The notes below the pieces were generated by a model. The model was not told the origin of the DNA. It saw only the letters and a program-made list of their open reading frames with translations, and did not search any database. 22,620 nt of DNA, taken from assembly GCA_964509505.1 (NCBI GenBank), contig CAZDYP010000076.1, positions 1 through 22,620 on the forward strand. The letters run 5' to 3'. Made by a program: the position numbers and the translations under genes. The stretch is from CAZDYP01 sp964509505 (GTDB lineage Bacteria > Chloroflexota > Anaerolineae > JACRMK01). The stretch's first letter is position 1, and each line of letters begins with the position of its first letter. Shown here one piece after another: positions 22,070-22,620 of this stretch.

Positions 22070-22507
22070 ATGTCCCGCATTTTTACCTCGTCACAATTCT
22101 TTCACGCGTTGCCCGCACAGCTGCGCCCACGCTTGCCGTCGGATTTACGGCGCTTTCAATGTCGTATCCGCAGTTGGATGCTGCAAGTTTATTATGACGA
22201 TTATTACGTTCATTACGAGGCCTCGGCTTACTCACGGTTGCAAGCGTTTGAGATTGCGCTGCACTTCGAGCGTAAAGGACGCGAACTGAATGATGAATTG
22301 ATGCGCCATTGTTTGCGTTACGCCTTCGAGCTCAAGCACACATACAGCGCGCAGCTGGAATTCGAACGCTGGGACAAAGGCTGGAGCAAAATTTACGAGA
22401 CGATTCCACTAGCATCTTACACGGAAGAGTATCTTGCGCGCGCGGCAGAACGCATGGCGAAGCTCATGGCATGTCTGCAGCCAATTCTGGATGAAATCAG
22501 TAGTTAG
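22070..22507 (+). CDS. Hypothetical helical protein, possibly leaderless
   Basis: This 145-residue protein is not recognised. It is rich in aromatic and charged residues, has no signal peptide or membrane helix, and is mostly helical by eye: a basic N-terminus, LQVYYDDYYVHYEASAYSRL, then LQAFEIALHFERKGRELNDE and a long C-terminal helix (EEYLARAAERMAKLMACLQP). It starts at an ATG with no Shine-Dalgarno site, 8 bp after a TATAAT, and its TAG stop lies inside the heptamer array that follows. It is the only plus-strand gene besides the kinase-like gene, and no partner is visible. Confidence 0.7.
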   Translation: MSRIFTSSQFFHALPAQLRPRLPSDLRRFQCRIRSWMLQVYYDDYYVHYEASAYSRLQAFEIALHFERKGRELNDELMRHCLRYAFELKHTYSAQLEFERWDKGWSKIYETIPLASYTEEYLARAAERMAKLMACLQPILDEISS

Positions 22508-22620
22508 TAGCCAGTAGCCAGTAGTCAGGCACCTCCATCTGGTTACTGGCTACTGACTACTGGCTACTGGCTACTGACTACTGGCTACTGGCTACTGACT
22601 ACTGGCTACTGGCTACTGGC
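22501..22620. repeat. Heptamer tandem array with an inverted arm and a 21-bp higher-order period
   Basis: Units TAGTTAG, TAGCCAG, TAGCCAG, TAGTCAG (22501-22528) are followed by a 12-bp spacer and then eleven units in the opposite sense (22541-22617: GGTTACT, GGCTACT, GACTACT, GGCTACT, GGCTACT, GACTACT and so on), continuing past the window. The right arm repeats GGCTACT, GGCTACT, GACTACT as a 21-bp unit. The left arm is complementary to the right arm at about 27 of 28 positions. The stop codon of the preceding gene is part of the first units. Confidence 0.8.

Noticed and set aside
22501..22620. Tandem array considered as a CRISPR
   Set aside because: The units are 7 bp with no unique spacers of about 30-40 bp and no cas genes nearby; it is a simple tandem array.

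Overview
The window reads like a chromosomal segment of a Chloroflexota-type bacterium (Anaerolineae-like). This is inferred from moderately high GC by eye, frequent TTG/GTG starts behind good Shine-Dalgarno sites, a giant kinase-ATPase-TPR protein, lipoproteins with LAAC/VVAC lipoboxes and Ala/Thr/Pro-rich linkers, several toxin-antitoxin loci and many short repeats. No rRNA, tRNA or CRISPR array was seen.

Layout. (a) 1-3642, plus strand: the 3' part of a very large signalling protein, STAS - kinase-like - AAA/NTPase - TPR. Its kinase module lacks the catalytic Asp. (b) 3643-4030: no gene, but a 127-bp MITE-like element. (c) 4031-6766, minus strand: trans-aconitate methyltransferase-like gene, a VapBC-type toxin-antitoxin pair, and a two-gene operon of a small membrane protein plus a DedA protein. 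(d) 6767-8257: repeat-rich decay zone with a zinc-finger gene remnant, a SAM methyltransferase, a broken DUF5615-type toxin and its intact DUF433-type antitoxin. (e) 8281-12935: M20 and M28 metallopeptidases, then a cytosolic SPFH/coiled-coil protein. (f) 13126-14632: a frameshifted zinc-ribbon membrane protein and a HepT/MntA toxin-antitoxin pair. (g) 14667-21426: a peptide/nickel-type ABC import locus with two paralogous lipoprotein binding proteins and two permeases (OppB- and OppC-like), but no ATPase. It starts from a good sigma70 promoter and is interrupted by two decayed genes (HepT-like and Rpn/DUF4351-like) and a MITE with a perfect 8-bp target duplication. (h) 21641-22620: a C-terminal gene fragment with its own terminator, then a plus-strand gene that may be leaderless, flanked by heptanucleotide repeat arrays.

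Functionally, peptide uptake (two binding proteins, two permeases) and intracellular peptide trimming (M20, M28) form a plausible theme. The rest is accessory: toxin-antitoxin loci in different states of decay, small non-autonomous elements, and degenerate 7- or 8-bp tandem repeats that sit directly at the 3' ends of at least five genes and often supply the stop codon. The most noteworthy items are the STAS-pseudokinase-NTPase-TPR protein, the MITE family with 8-bp target duplications, and the gene-end tandem repeats.
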